From NCBI RefSeq assembly GCF_049673105.1, contig NZ_JBATXG010000013.1:21292-85291 (forward strand): DNA of 64,000 nt, in the 5' to 3' direction. Source of the stretch: Castellaniella sp049673105. GTDB taxonomy: Bacteria; Pseudomonadota; Gammaproteobacteria; Burkholderiales; Burkholderiaceae_B. This document shows, in pieces, positions 37,736 through 46,533 of this stretch (position 1 is its first letter; every line of letters starts with the position of its first letter). The notes below the pieces were generated by a model. That model did not search any database. It saw only the letters and a list, made by a program, of their open reading frames with translations, and had not been told where the DNA came from. Position numbers and translations under genes: made by a program.

Positions 37736-38533
37736 ATGAAAAAACTTTCCGCTCTCGTCCTGGCCGCCGCCCTGCCCCTGCTGGCGATGGCCCCCGCCAC
37801 CCAAGCCGCGACCGATGATCTGGCTGCCATCCAGAAGGCCGGCGTCATCCGCATCGGCACCGAAGGCACCTATGCCCCCTTTTCCTTCCACGAACAAAAG
37901 GACAACAAGCTGGTGGGATTTGACGTGGACATTGGCCGCGCCATCGCCAAGCAGTTGGGCGTCAAGGCTGAGTTCGTCGAGGGCAAGTGGGACGGCTTGA
38001 TCGCCGGTCTGAACGTCAATCGCTACGACGTCGTCATCAACCAAGTCGGCATCACGCCGGAACGTCAGGCCAAATACGACTTTTCCAAGCCGTACATTTC
38101 CTCGGCTGCTGCGCTGATCGTGCGAGACGACAACACCTCGATCCATAGCTTCCAGGATTTGAAAGGCAAACGGTCCGCCAACACCATCACCAGCAATTTC
38201 GGCAAACTGGCCCAGAGCCACGGCGCCGAGGTCGTGCCGGTACAGGGCTTTAACGACGCTATCGCGCTGCTGACCTCGGGCCGGGTAGACGCCACCGTGA
38301 ATGATGAGCTGTCCTTCCTGGACTTCAAGAAGCAGCAGCCTGCCGCCAAGGTCAAGGTCGTCGCGACCGATGACAGCACCGAATTCAGCCAATCCGGCGT
38401 TTTGCTGCGCAAGGACCAGCCGGCGCTGCAAACGGCGGTGAACAAGGCACTGGACGCCATCCGGGCCGATGGTGAATATAAGGCGATCTCGGAGCGCTAT
38501 TTCGGCGCCGATCTGTCCTCTCGGGTGAAATAG
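37736..38533 (+). CDS. Amino-acid ABC transporter binding protein, cystine (FliY/TcyA) type
   Basis: This 265-aa protein has a Sec signal (MKKLSALVLAAALPLLAM, cleaved near TQAA). The mature part carries the family 3 signature GFDVDIGRAIAKQLGVKAEF and WDGLIAGLNVNRYDVVINQVGITPER, close to cystine-binding FliY and TcyA. It opens a three-gene importer operon. Cystine as ligand is inferred from similarity. Confidence 0.9.
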   Translation: MKKLSALVLAAALPLLAMAPATQAATDDLAAIQKAGVIRIGTEGTYAPFSFHEQKDNKLVGFDVDIGRAIAKQLGVKAEFVEGKWDGLIAGLNVNRYDVVINQVGITPERQAKYDFSKPYISSAAALIVRDDNTSIHSFQDLKGKRSANTITSNFGKLAQSHGAEVVPVQGFNDAIALLTSGRVDATVNDELSFLDFKKQQPAAKVKVVATDDSTEFSQSGVLLRKDQPALQTAVNKALDAIRADGEYKAISERYFGADLSSRVK

Positions 38534-38579
38534 GACCGCCCTTTCCCCCTGCGACACGATCTGAAAGGAGTCCCCGACC

Positions 38580-39260
38580 GTGCCGGACTGGCTGCATCTC
38601 ATGGCAAATTCCCTCTGGCCGCTGTTGGTCGGAGGGATTCAATTCACCGTCCCGCTGGCAATCCTGTCCTTTCTGATCGGGCTGGCGCTGGCATTTCTGG
38701 CGGCCATCGCCCGGTTGTTCGGCCCGCCCCCGCTGGTCGCCCTGGTGCGCTTCTACATCTGGCTGATCCGGGGCACGCCTCTGCTGGTGCAGCTGTTCCT
38801 GATTTTTTACGGCCTGCCCAGCATCGGCTTTGTCCTGGATCCGCTGCCTGCCGCCCTGATCGGCTTTTCGCTGAACGTCGGGGCCTACAACGCGGAAGTC
38901 ATCCGAGGGGCCATCGAAGCCATCCCCAAAGGCCAATGGGACGCTGCGTATTCCCTGAGCATGACCCGCGCCCAGGCCTTGCGGCGCACCATCCTGCCGC
39001 AAGCCGCCCGCGTGGCTGTACCGCCGCTGTCCAATTCCTTTATCGCGCTGGTCAAGGACACGTCTCTGGCCGCCGTGATCACCGTGCCGGAAATTTTCCA
39101 GGCGGCGCAGCGCATCGCATCCGTCACCTATGAACCGCTGATCCTATATACGGAAGCCGCCCTGATTTACCTGGTGCTGTGCTCTTTCCTGTCGGCGGCG
39201 CAGACCCGGATGGAACGCTATTTTGGCCAACACGCCGTTTTTTCCGAGGGCCAGCGATGA
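38580..39260 (+). CDS. Amino-acid ABC transporter permease, cystine type
   Basis: The 226-aa His/Glu-type permease has about five membrane helices. The RFYIWLIRGTPLLVQLFLIFYGLP signature lies near residues 55-78 in two halves around GTPLL, and the EAA loop is AAYSLSMTRAQALRRTILPQA. The start is GTG at 38580 with AAAGGAG upstream. Its stop overlaps the ATPase start (ATGA). Confidence 0.93.
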   Translation: MPDWLHLMANSLWPLLVGGIQFTVPLAILSFLIGLALAFLAAIARLFGPPPLVALVRFYIWLIRGTPLLVQLFLIFYGLPSIGFVLDPLPAALIGFSLNVGAYNAEVIRGAIEAIPKGQWDAAYSLSMTRAQALRRTILPQAARVAVPPLSNSFIALVKDTSLAAVITVPEIFQAAQRIASVTYEPLILYTEAALIYLVLCSFLSAAQTRMERYFGQHAVFSEGQR

Positions 39261-40000
39261 TCCAGCTGCAAGACATCCGCAAATCCTTTGGCGGACACGA
39301 GGTCCTGAAGACCGTCAGCGTCGCGATCCCGGAAGGCCAGGTCACGGCCCTGATCGGCCCATCCGGCAGCGGCAAAAGCACCCTGCTGCGCTGCGTGAAC
39401 CTGCTGGAAACCCCGGATTCAGGCACACTGAGCATAGGCACGGAAACGATCCAGTTCCAGACGGGGCATCATCCGAACCGCGCCGCCGTACAGCGTATCC
39501 GCCAGCAGACCGGCATGGTCTTCCAGAATTTCCAGCTGTTTCCGCACCAGACGGCCATCCAGAACGTGATGGAAGGCCTGATCACCGTCAAGCGGTGGGC
39601 GCGCGACCGGGCCCAGGCCCGAGCCTGTGAACTGCTGGACAAGGTCGGTCTACGTGACAAAGCCGATGCCTGGCCCGCCAGCCTGTCGGGCGGGCAGCAG
39701 CAGCGCATTGCCATCGCCCGCGCCTTGGCGCCTGAACCCCGGGTGCTGCTGTGCGACGAACCGACATCCGCCCTGGACCCCGGCCTGGCGGCAGAGGTCG
39801 TGGCCGTACTGGGCGACCTGGCCCAGGAAGGCATGACCATGCTGATGGCGACTCATGATTTGCGACTGGCCGCCCAGATCGCCAGCCAGACGGTATTTCT
39901 GGAAGACGGCAGCATCGTGGAATCCGGACCGTCCCAGGATCTGTTCCAGCACCCGAAAGACCCCAGGACACAGCGTTTCGTCATCACGCTGCAAGGCTGA
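39257..40000 (+). CDS. Amino-acid ABC transporter ATP-binding protein, cystine type
   Basis: The 247-aa ATPase has Walker A IGPSGSGKSTLLRCVN (near residue 33), signature LSGGQQQRIAIARALA, Walker B VLLCDEPTSALDP and the switch histidine in MATHDLRLA. The ATG at 39257 overlaps the permease stop, so the longer open frame is not used. It completes the importer. Confidence 0.95.
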   Translation: MIQLQDIRKSFGGHEVLKTVSVAIPEGQVTALIGPSGSGKSTLLRCVNLLETPDSGTLSIGTETIQFQTGHHPNRAAVQRIRQQTGMVFQNFQLFPHQTAIQNVMEGLITVKRWARDRAQARACELLDKVGLRDKADAWPASLSGGQQQRIAIARALAPEPRVLLCDEPTSALDPGLAAEVVAVLGDLAQEGMTMLMATHDLRLAAQIASQTVFLEDGSIVESGPSQDLFQHPKDPRTQRFVITLQG

Positions 40001-40021
40001 GCCCGTCACACGTCCACCGTG

Positions 40022-40918
40022 TCAGACCGATGCCCCCGGGGCAGGCGTCGGCGCGGCAGCCGTGTATTTCGCCCCCGCCACGCAGGCCACGACAAACGCC
40101 GTGACGGCGATCATCGTCACGGTCACGGATTCCCCCAACAGCCAGGCCGACAGCAGCAAGCCCATGAAAGGCTGCAGCAGCTGCAGCTGCCCCACGGCGG
40201 CAATGCCGCCCAGGGCCAGCCCTCGGTACCAGAAAATAAAGCCGACCAGCATGCTGAACACCGCGACATAGGCCAATCCCGCCCACGCGGATGCGGGCAC
40301 GACAGACCAGTCCGCCGGCTGCAGGATGACCGACAGCGGCAGGCTGATGGGCAGCGACAGCACCAGCACCCAGCAGATCACCTGCCAGCCGCCCAGGCGG
40401 CGCGACAGACGACCGCCTTCGGCATAGCCGTAGCCGCAGCTCAGAATGGCGCCCATCATCAAGGCATCCGCGCCCAGCGACCCGGACTCATCCTGGCTGA
40501 AAGCAAAGCCCGCCACCGATGCCGCCCCCAGCACCGCAAAAGCCCAGAACGCGCGGGAAGGGCGTTCGCCCCCCAACCAGGTGCCGAAAATCGCCGTCGC
40601 CAAGGGCAGAAGGCCGATGAACACCAGCGAATGCGCCGACGTGATGGTGCGCAGCGCCAGCGCCGTGAACAAGGGGAATCCCAACACGACGCCCAAGGCG
40701 ACCAAAGCCAGCGTCCGCCATTCCGCTCCCGTCGGACGTTGATTGCGCCCGATCAGCAACAGCACGACCGCCAGGATGCCTGCCAGCGCCGCCCGGGCCG
40801 CCGTGACGAACAAAGGGTCCAGACCCAGCACCGCCACGCGGGTCGCCGGCAGCGAACCGCTGAAAATCGCCACGCCCAGCGCGCCATTGAGCCATCCGCG
40901 AGTGCTTGCCTGCATCAT
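40022..40918 (-). CDS. EamA family (DMT) transporter
   Basis: The 298-aa protein has ten membrane helices in two EamA repeats (about 10-140 and 150-285; SAHSLVFIGLLPLATAIFGTWLGGE ends the first). These carriers export or import small metabolites. The start MMQASTRGW follows AGGAAG; ATG at 40915 is equally possible. The frame stays open far upstream but that part is antisense to the MocR gene. It is divergent from that MocR regulator, which probably controls it. Confidence 0.9.
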   Translation of the reverse strand: MMQASTRGWLNGALGVAIFSGSLPATRVAVLGLDPLFVTAARAALAGILAVVLLLIGRNQRPTGAEWRTLALVALGVVLGFPLFTALALRTITSAHSLVFIGLLPLATAIFGTWLGGERPSRAFWAFAVLGAASVAGFAFSQDESGSLGADALMMGAILSCGYGYAEGGRLSRRLGGWQVICWVLVLSLPISLPLSVILQPADWSVVPASAWAGLAYVAVFSMLVGFIFWYRGLALGGIAAVGQLQLLQPFMGLLLSAWLLGESVTVTMIAVTAFVVACVAGAKYTAAAPTPAPGASV

Positions 40919-40981
40919 TCTTCCTGTGTCTGTCTGCACCGATTGGATGACACTATGCAGGTCCGGTCTTTTCCATTCCAG

Positions 40982-41013
40982 ATACAGTCTGGTACAGTAA
41001 GCGAAAACTGTAC
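40982..41013. promoter_or_regulatory. Repeated TACAGT operator between EamA and MocR genes
   Basis: TACAGT occurs twice as a direct repeat ten bases apart (40983-40988 and 40993-40998). GTACAGT (40992-40998) also forms an exact inverted pair with ACTGTAC (41007-41013) around eight bases. MocR/GabR proteins bind combined direct and inverted sites of this kind in their own divergent promoters. Confidence 0.6.
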
Positions 41014-41029
41014 TGGTTTCGATTTCCCC

Positions 41030-42478
41030 ATGTCCCTGTCCCCCGCCAAAACGGGCCGCACCCTGCACGTCATGCAGTACGTCCACCAGCGCATTGCCGC
41101 GCGGGAATGGCAGCCGGGCGCGCGCCTGCCGTCCCTGCGGTCCATGGCCCGCCATCAGGGGGTGTCCAAATCCACGGTCGTCGAGGCCTACGAGCGACTG
41201 GTGGCCAACGGAGTCATCCGCTCCCAGGCAGGGTCGGGCTTTTACGTCGCCGGGCCGTTGGCCCCCCTGGCATTGGCGGAAATCGGCCCGCAACTGGATC
41301 GCCAGATAGACCCGCTCTGGGTGGCCCGCCAGTCGCTGGACATGAGCACCAGCGCCATGAAGCCGGGCTGCGGCTGGCTGCCTGCCGACTGGATGCCGGC
41401 AGACGCCATCCGGGATGCGCTGCGGTATGCCGCGCGAGACCCCGCCGCCGCCTTGACCGACTATGCTGCCGCTCTGGGGCTGCCCGCCCTGCGAACCGCC
41501 ATCGCGCAACAGTTGATGGCGCGCGGCCAGCACGTCGACCCCCGGCAGATTCTGGTGACGGATTCCGGCACCCAGGCCGTCGACCTGCTGTGCCGCTTCC
41601 TGATCCGGCCAGGGGACACCGTGCTGATCGACGACCCCTGTTATTACAACTTTCTGGCGCTGCTGCGCGCCCACCAGGCGAACATCGTCAGCGTGCCCTA
41701 CCAGCCCGACGGCCCCGACATGGATCAGTTCCAGCAGGCGCTGGCCATGCATCGCCCGCGCTTGTATCTCAGCAATTCCGGCCTGCACAATCCCACCGGC
41801 GCCAGCCTGTCCGACCGCAAGGCGCGGCAGATTCTGGATCTGGCCCAGGCGCATGACCTGATCGTGGTGGAAGACGACATCTTCAGCGCCTTCGAGCCGG
41901 CGCCTGCCGCCCACCTGGCCCGTCTGGATGGACTGAACCGGGTGATCCAGGTGGGCAGCTTTTCCAAAACCCTGTCGGCCAGTCTGCGCTGCGGCTATCT
42001 GGCGGTGCGCGCAGACTGGGTGGATGCGCTGGCGGACCTGCGCACGGCCACGACTTTTTCCGGCGCCGGGCTGACCCAGTCCATCATCTGCCGCCTGCTG
42101 CAGGATCCCGTCTGGCCGCGCCATATCGGCTTGCTGCGTCAGCGTCTGAGCCAGGCCATGCACCGGGCCGTCCCCCTGCTGCGGTCATTGGGACTGCACC
42201 CCTGGCATGTGCCGTCCGGCGGCATGTTCCTATGGTGCAGACTGCCGGACGGCATCGACAGCACCCGGCTGGCCACACTGGGACTGCAGCACGGCCTGGT
42301 TCTGGCGCCTGGCAACATCTTCAGTCGGTCCCAGACGGCGGGCGCCATGCTGCGATTCAATGTCTCGCAAATGGACGACCCCCGGCTGCCAGGTCTGCTG
42401 ACGACGCTGATGATCCAGGCGCACAATGCTTCCGGCGCAGCCGGATCGCCCCTTTCCCTATCCCTGACGAATGCATGA
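41030..42478 (+). CDS. MocR/GntR family regulator with aminotransferase-like domain
   Basis: This 482-aa protein has a GntR winged helix (about 10-75; LPSLRSMARHQGVSKSTVVEAYERL) and a fold type I PLP domain (about 110-470). The PLP-lysine motif is VGSFSKTLSASLRCGYL, and NSGLHNPTGASL is also typical. MocR proteins bind PLP and amino compounds and regulate transport or vitamin B6 genes. The divergent EamA transporter gene is the obvious target. Its stop overlaps the ung start. Confidence 0.92.
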   Translation: MSLSPAKTGRTLHVMQYVHQRIAAREWQPGARLPSLRSMARHQGVSKSTVVEAYERLVANGVIRSQAGSGFYVAGPLAPLALAEIGPQLDRQIDPLWVARQSLDMSTSAMKPGCGWLPADWMPADAIRDALRYAARDPAAALTDYAAALGLPALRTAIAQQLMARGQHVDPRQILVTDSGTQAVDLLCRFLIRPGDTVLIDDPCYYNFLALLRAHQANIVSVPYQPDGPDMDQFQQALAMHRPRLYLSNSGLHNPTGASLSDRKARQILDLAQAHDLIVVEDDIFSAFEPAPAAHLARLDGLNRVIQVGSFSKTLSASLRCGYLAVRADWVDALADLRTATTFSGAGLTQSIICRLLQDPVWPRHIGLLRQRLSQAMHRAVPLLRSLGLHPWHVPSGGMFLWCRLPDGIDSTRLATLGLQHGLVLAPGNIFSRSQTAGAMLRFNVSQMDDPRLPGLLTTLMIQAHNASGAAGSPLSLSLTNA

Positions 42479-43263
42479 TGAATGCCCCATCCCCCAGCAC
42501 TGAAGTCCTGAACGCTTTTTCAGGATCTCTGCAGACGCAGATCGCCTCTTTGCCCACCGCCTGGCGCACCACGCTGGAAGCGCCGCACCTGCAGAACGTA
42601 TTGAACAATCTGGATGCCATGCTGGCGGAACGCCTGGCAGCCGGCGCGCAGATATTCCCGTTGCGCCCGTTTCGCGCCCTGCTCGAAACCCCGCCCGAAT
42701 CCGTCCAGGTCGTCATCGTCGGGCAGGACCCGTATCACGGCCCCAATCAGGCTCAGGGCCTGGCCTTTTCCGTGCCGGATTTCTGCCCCGCACCGCCCAG
42801 CCTGCGCAATATGTTCAAGGAACTGGCCCTGGAATACGGCACACCCACCCAGGCACCACGCAACAGCCTGGTGCGCTGGGCCCGCCAAGGCGTACTGCTG
42901 CTGAACACATCGCTGACGGTGGAAGCCCATCAGCCAGCCTCGCATGCCAAAAAAGGCTGGGAACACATCACGGACGCCCTGATCATGCGGGTGCTGCGCG
43001 AACCCCGCCCCAAAGTCCTGCTGCTGTGGGGTTCGCACGCCCAGGCGCGCCGCCAACTGCTGGACATGCAGGCGCCGGCTGGTCCAGTGCAGGTGTTGAC
43101 CGCCAACCACCCCTCGCCGCTATCGGCCCTGAGACCGCCCCGCCCCTTCATCGGCTGCGGCCACTTTCAGCAGGCCAACGACTGGCTGCAAGCGCAAGGC
43201 GAATCAGGCATCGATTGGATGCTGGCCAAGTCGCCCGCCGCCGCTGCGGGATACGGGGACTGA
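42475..43263 (+). CDS. ung: Uracil-DNA glycosylase
   Basis: This 262-aa family 1 enzyme removes uracil from DNA. The water-activating motif GQDPYHGPNQAQGLAFSV (near residue 83) and the minor-groove loop HPSPLSA (near 205) are intact. N-terminal TAWRTTLEAPHL is also typical. The ATG at 42475 overlaps the MocR stop; ATG at 42478 would shorten it by one residue. Confidence 0.95.
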   Translation: MMNAPSPSTEVLNAFSGSLQTQIASLPTAWRTTLEAPHLQNVLNNLDAMLAERLAAGAQIFPLRPFRALLETPPESVQVVIVGQDPYHGPNQAQGLAFSVPDFCPAPPSLRNMFKELALEYGTPTQAPRNSLVRWARQGVLLLNTSLTVEAHQPASHAKKGWEHITDALIMRVLREPRPKVLLLWGSHAQARRQLLDMQAPAGPVQVLTANHPSPLSALRPPRPFIGCGHFQQANDWLQAQGESGIDWMLAKSPAAAAGYGD

Positions 43264-43302
43264 ATGGATCGGGTGCGCGCGACATCCTGAGATAATGGCG
43301 AC

Positions 43303-44007
43303 ATGACATTTCAGCCCCCTCCCTCTCTTTCCATTACCAGCCTGACAGCGCCTGTCGCCATGGGTTACATCCCGCTGGGCGCCGTCTTCGGATTCCTGTT
43401 CGTCCAGGCGGGCGGCGACGCCTGGCTGGCGATAGCGTCCAGTCTGCTGATCTATGCCGGCGCCGCCCAGTTCATGATGGTGCCCATGCTGGCCGCGGGC
43501 CTGCCCATCGGCGCAATTGCGCTGGCCACGCTGGTGCTGAACCTGCGCCATGTCTTCTATGGCCTGTCCCTGCTGAACCACATGCCCGTCAGCCGCTGGC
43601 AGCGCTGGTACGGTATTTTCGCGCTGACCGACGAAACCTATTCCGTCCTGACCGCCCTGCCGCCCCACGCCCGCGCCCGGCGCATGGCCCTGATCTGCGC
43701 CCTGAATCAGGGATGGTGGGTGCTGGGCACCGTACTGGGGGTCCTGCTGGGTTCCCAAGTGCAAATCGGCCTGACGGGGCTGGATTTCGTGCTGGCTGCG
43801 CTTTTCGCCGTTCTGGCGGTCGAACAATGGCGCGCCCGGCATGACGTGCAGCCCATCTGGATCGCCCTGGCCGCCTACGCCATCGCGCTGCTGGTCTTCC
43901 CCGCCCAGGCGCTGGCGCTGTCCATCGCGCTCAGCCTGCTGGCCGCCGCCCTGCGGCCCGCCAGACAGTCGGCCCACGTCACCCACAAACAAGCAGACGC
44001 CTCATGA
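43303..44007 (+). CDS. azlC: AzlC family branched-chain amino-acid exporter, large subunit
   Basis: The 234-aa membrane protein has MGYIPLGAVFGFLFVQAG at the start and AGAAQFMMVPMLAAG, LVLNLRHVFYGLSLL, characteristic of AzlC/YgaZ. With the AzlD partner it exports branched-chain amino acids or related compounds. It overlaps azlD by four bases (ATGA). Confidence 0.93.
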   Translation: MTFQPPPSLSITSLTAPVAMGYIPLGAVFGFLFVQAGGDAWLAIASSLLIYAGAAQFMMVPMLAAGLPIGAIALATLVLNLRHVFYGLSLLNHMPVSRWQRWYGIFALTDETYSVLTALPPHARARRMALICALNQGWWVLGTVLGVLLGSQVQIGLTGLDFVLAALFAVLAVEQWRARHDVQPIWIALAAYAIALLVFPAQALALSIALSLLAAALRPARQSAHVTHKQADAS

Positions 44008-44324
44008 GCAACACCAGCTACGTTCTGATCGCCATCGGCGCGATGGCCGCCATCACCCTGGCGCTGCGGGCACTGCCCTTCATCGGCGGACACTGGTTGC
44101 GCCGGCATCCCCTGGTCCACAAGCTAGGCGATACGCTGCCACTGTCCATCATGGTGCTGCTGCTGGTGGACACCGTCACCGCTCATGCCCGAACCAACCC
44201 GCTGGGACCCTGGCAGGAACTGCTGGCCATAGCGCTGGTCGTGCTGATGCAATGGCGCACGCGCCAGACTCTGCTGAGCATCGTCGCCGGCACTGCCGCC
44301 TATGTGGCGCTACGCGCCCTGTAA
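44004..44324 (+). CDS. azlD: AzlD family branched-chain amino-acid exporter, small subunit
   Basis: The 106-aa protein has four membrane helices, with LRALPFIGGHWL and LPLSIMVLLLVDTV typical of AzlD/YgaH. It is translationally coupled to azlC. Confidence 0.92.
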   Translation: MSNTSYVLIAIGAMAAITLALRALPFIGGHWLRRHPLVHKLGDTLPLSIMVLLLVDTVTAHARTNPLGPWQELLAIALVVLMQWRTRQTLLSIVAGTAAYVALRAL

Positions 44325-44385
44325 TGCCGTTTGCACACCCGACCTTCTACAATCGGCCTATTGCACTCTTGTCCAGGATATTCTC

Positions 44386-44868
44386 ATGCCCAGTTTTGAC
44401 GTTGTTTCCGAAGTCGATAAACACGAACTGACCAACGCCGTCGACCAAGCCAGCCGCGAACTGGCGACCCGCTTCGATTTCAAGGGCACGGACGCCCGCT
44501 TCGAACTGGACGGCTATGTGATCAACCAGTCCGCCTCCAGCGCCTTTCAGCTAGGCCAGATGCTGGACATCCTGCGCGGGCGCCTGTCGGCCCGTGGTAT
44601 CGACGTGCGCTGCCTGGACGTGGCGGACCCCCTGGAAAACCTGGGTGGCGCCCGCCAGAAAGTCACGGTGCGCCAGGGGATCGAGCAGGCCACCGCCAAA
44701 AAACTGATCGCCGCCATCAAGCAGGCCAAACTCAAGGTCGAAACCCAGATCAACGGCGACAAGCTGCGCGTCTCGGGCAAAAAACGCGACGATCTGCAGC
44801 AAGCCATCGCCCTGCTGCGCAAGACCGACGTGGAACTGCCGCTGCAATACGAGAACTTCCGCGATTGA
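44386..44868 (+). CDS. yajQ: YajQ family nucleotide-binding protein
   Basis: The 160-aa protein opens MPSFDVVSEVDKHELTNAVDQA and ends LPLQYENFRD, the conserved ends of YajQ. Members bind nucleotides, and the Xanthomonas homologue binds cyclic-di-GMP. The start at 44386 is fixed by the conserved N-terminus; the frame is open 28 codons further up without similarity. Confidence 0.95.
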   Translation: MPSFDVVSEVDKHELTNAVDQASRELATRFDFKGTDARFELDGYVINQSASSAFQLGQMLDILRGRLSARGIDVRCLDVADPLENLGGARQKVTVRQGIEQATAKKLIAAIKQAKLKVETQINGDKLRVSGKKRDDLQQAIALLRKTDVELPLQYENFRD

Positions 44869-45026
44869 GCGCCGCACCGGCCTCCGTTCGCCGGTTTGAG
44901 CGATACCCCTGCCGCCATCTCCTGAAAGCCGCCGCCGCGCAGTCGCCCGACCTATACTCTGTTCAGCGTTCCGCCTTGCACGACGAGAACACCTACTGTG
45001 ATCGACTGTACGGAAAGAGGCCTGCA

Positions 45027-45737
45027 ATGACGACATACGATGTCAAGCTCATCAGCAAACGGGAAGTAGCCGAAGGCACGATGGAATTCACGCTGGAAAA
45101 ACCTGCCGGTCTGGATCTCCGCGCCGGGCAGTTCTGCGATGTGAAGCTGCCCAGCCCGGAAGGCACCCCCAAACACGACGGCATGCACGGTTTTTCCTTC
45201 GTCAACGCGCCCTTCGAACCCCACATCGCGGTCGCCACCCGCATGCGCGGCACGCCCTTCAAAAACGCCTTCGCCAAGACGCCGGACGGCACCACGGTCA
45301 AACTGATCGCCCCGTTCGGGGACTTCACCCTGCACAAAACCGACTCCGTACCGGCAGTCTTCATCATTGGCGGCATCGGCATCACCCCGGTGCGCAGCAT
45401 GATCGCGCAGGCCTTGCACGACAAGACCGCCCACCGCCTGACCCTGATCTACGCCAACCGCACCCCGGCGCAGGCGGCCTATGCCGACGAACTGCAGCAA
45501 TGGGCCAGCCAGCATGCGAATTTCACCTATGTGCCGGTCTATACCCAGGCGCAAGCCAACGGTGCGGAACACGGGCGCGTGGATGCGGACATGATCCGGC
45601 GTCACGTCCCCGATCTGGCCACCCCGCGCTTTTACCTGGCCGGCCCCGAAGGCATGGTCAAGGCCACGCGGGCGCTGCTGATCGCCATTGGCGCCAACGA
45701 AGACAATATCCGCACCGAGGAATTCGAGGGCTATTGA
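45027..45737 (+). CDS. Ferredoxin-NADP reductase type FAD oxidoreductase
   Basis: This 236-aa protein has a beta-barrel FAD domain (about 1-105; RAGQFCDVKLPSPEG) and a nucleotide-binding domain (FIIGGIGITPVRSMI near 115; YLAGPEGMVKATR near 205). It lacks a 2Fe-2S domain, so it must pass electrons to a separate partner. The start at 45027 has AAAGAGG. The partner is not evident nearby. Confidence 0.88.
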   Translation: MTTYDVKLISKREVAEGTMEFTLEKPAGLDLRAGQFCDVKLPSPEGTPKHDGMHGFSFVNAPFEPHIAVATRMRGTPFKNAFAKTPDGTTVKLIAPFGDFTLHKTDSVPAVFIIGGIGITPVRSMIAQALHDKTAHRLTLIYANRTPAQAAYADELQQWASQHANFTYVPVYTQAQANGAEHGRVDADMIRRHVPDLATPRFYLAGPEGMVKATRALLIAIGANEDNIRTEEFEGY

Positions 45738-45762
45738 TCGCCCGAAAGACCAGTGACCCCCT

Positions 45763-46494
45763 ATGAAAATCGGTTTACTGCAATGTGACGATGTTGCCGC
45801 CCCCCTGATCGGGGCGCACGGCAACTACCCCGACATGATCCAGTCCCTGCTGAGCCAGGTAGACCCTGAACTCAGTTTCGAGGTCTTCGCCTGCCATCAG
45901 GGACAGTTCCCCGACGCCGCCAGCCGTGTGGACGGCTGGATCACCACCGGATCCAAATGCGGCGCCAATGACGATGCCGACTGGATCGCGCAGCTGGAAC
46001 ATGTCATCCGCATGCTGTGGCAGACACGCCAACCCCTGGTGGGCATCTGCTTTGGTCACCAGATGATCGCCAAGGCGCTGGGCGGGCGCGTGGAACGCAG
46101 CGCCTTGGGCTGGGGCCTGGGTATCTATCCCACCCGGCTGGAACAGCAGGAACCCTGGATGACGCCGTGGCGTTCATCTACTCTGCAACTGCTGGCCAGC
46201 CATCAGGACCAGGTCTGTGAACTGCCGCCCCAGGGCAGAGTGCTGGCGGGCAGCGGATTCTGCCCGATCCATATGATGCAGGTCGGCGAAACCGTTCTTG
46301 GCATCCAGGGGCATCCGGAATTTTCCCGCGCCTACCTGGCCGACCTGCTGGAAACACGGCGGGACCAAATTTCCGCCACACGCCTGCAAGCTGCGCGGCA
46401 CAGCTTGCGTGCACACGCCGACGATCTGCTGGTGGGGCGCTGGATCCTGAATTTCATCCAGCAGGGCAAACGACACGGTCATACCTCTGGATGA
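45763..46494 (+). CDS. Class I glutamine amidotransferase-like protein
   Basis: The 243-aa protein has the nucleophile Cys96 in VGICFGHQMIAKALGG and the catalytic His-Glu pair in IQGHPEFSRAYL. It belongs to the stand-alone GATase group labelled GMP synthase-like, whose members hydrolyse gamma-glutamyl or glutamine amide bonds. No synthetase domain is attached. The substrate is unknown. Confidence 0.88.
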   Translation: MKIGLLQCDDVAAPLIGAHGNYPDMIQSLLSQVDPELSFEVFACHQGQFPDAASRVDGWITTGSKCGANDDADWIAQLEHVIRMLWQTRQPLVGICFGHQMIAKALGGRVERSALGWGLGIYPTRLEQQEPWMTPWRSSTLQLLASHQDQVCELPPQGRVLAGSGFCPIHMMQVGETVLGIQGHPEFSRAYLADLLETRRDQISATRLQAARHSLRAHADDLLVGRWILNFIQQGKRHGHTSG

Positions 46495-46533
46495 CGACGA
46501 GCCGTCGGTCATGACTGTCCCGCTGTCACGCGC

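Noticed and set aside
40919..42163. Extension of the EamA frame to 713 aa.
   Set aside because: The extra part is antisense to the MocR gene and carries no membrane helices; a ribosome-binding site fits the start at 40918.
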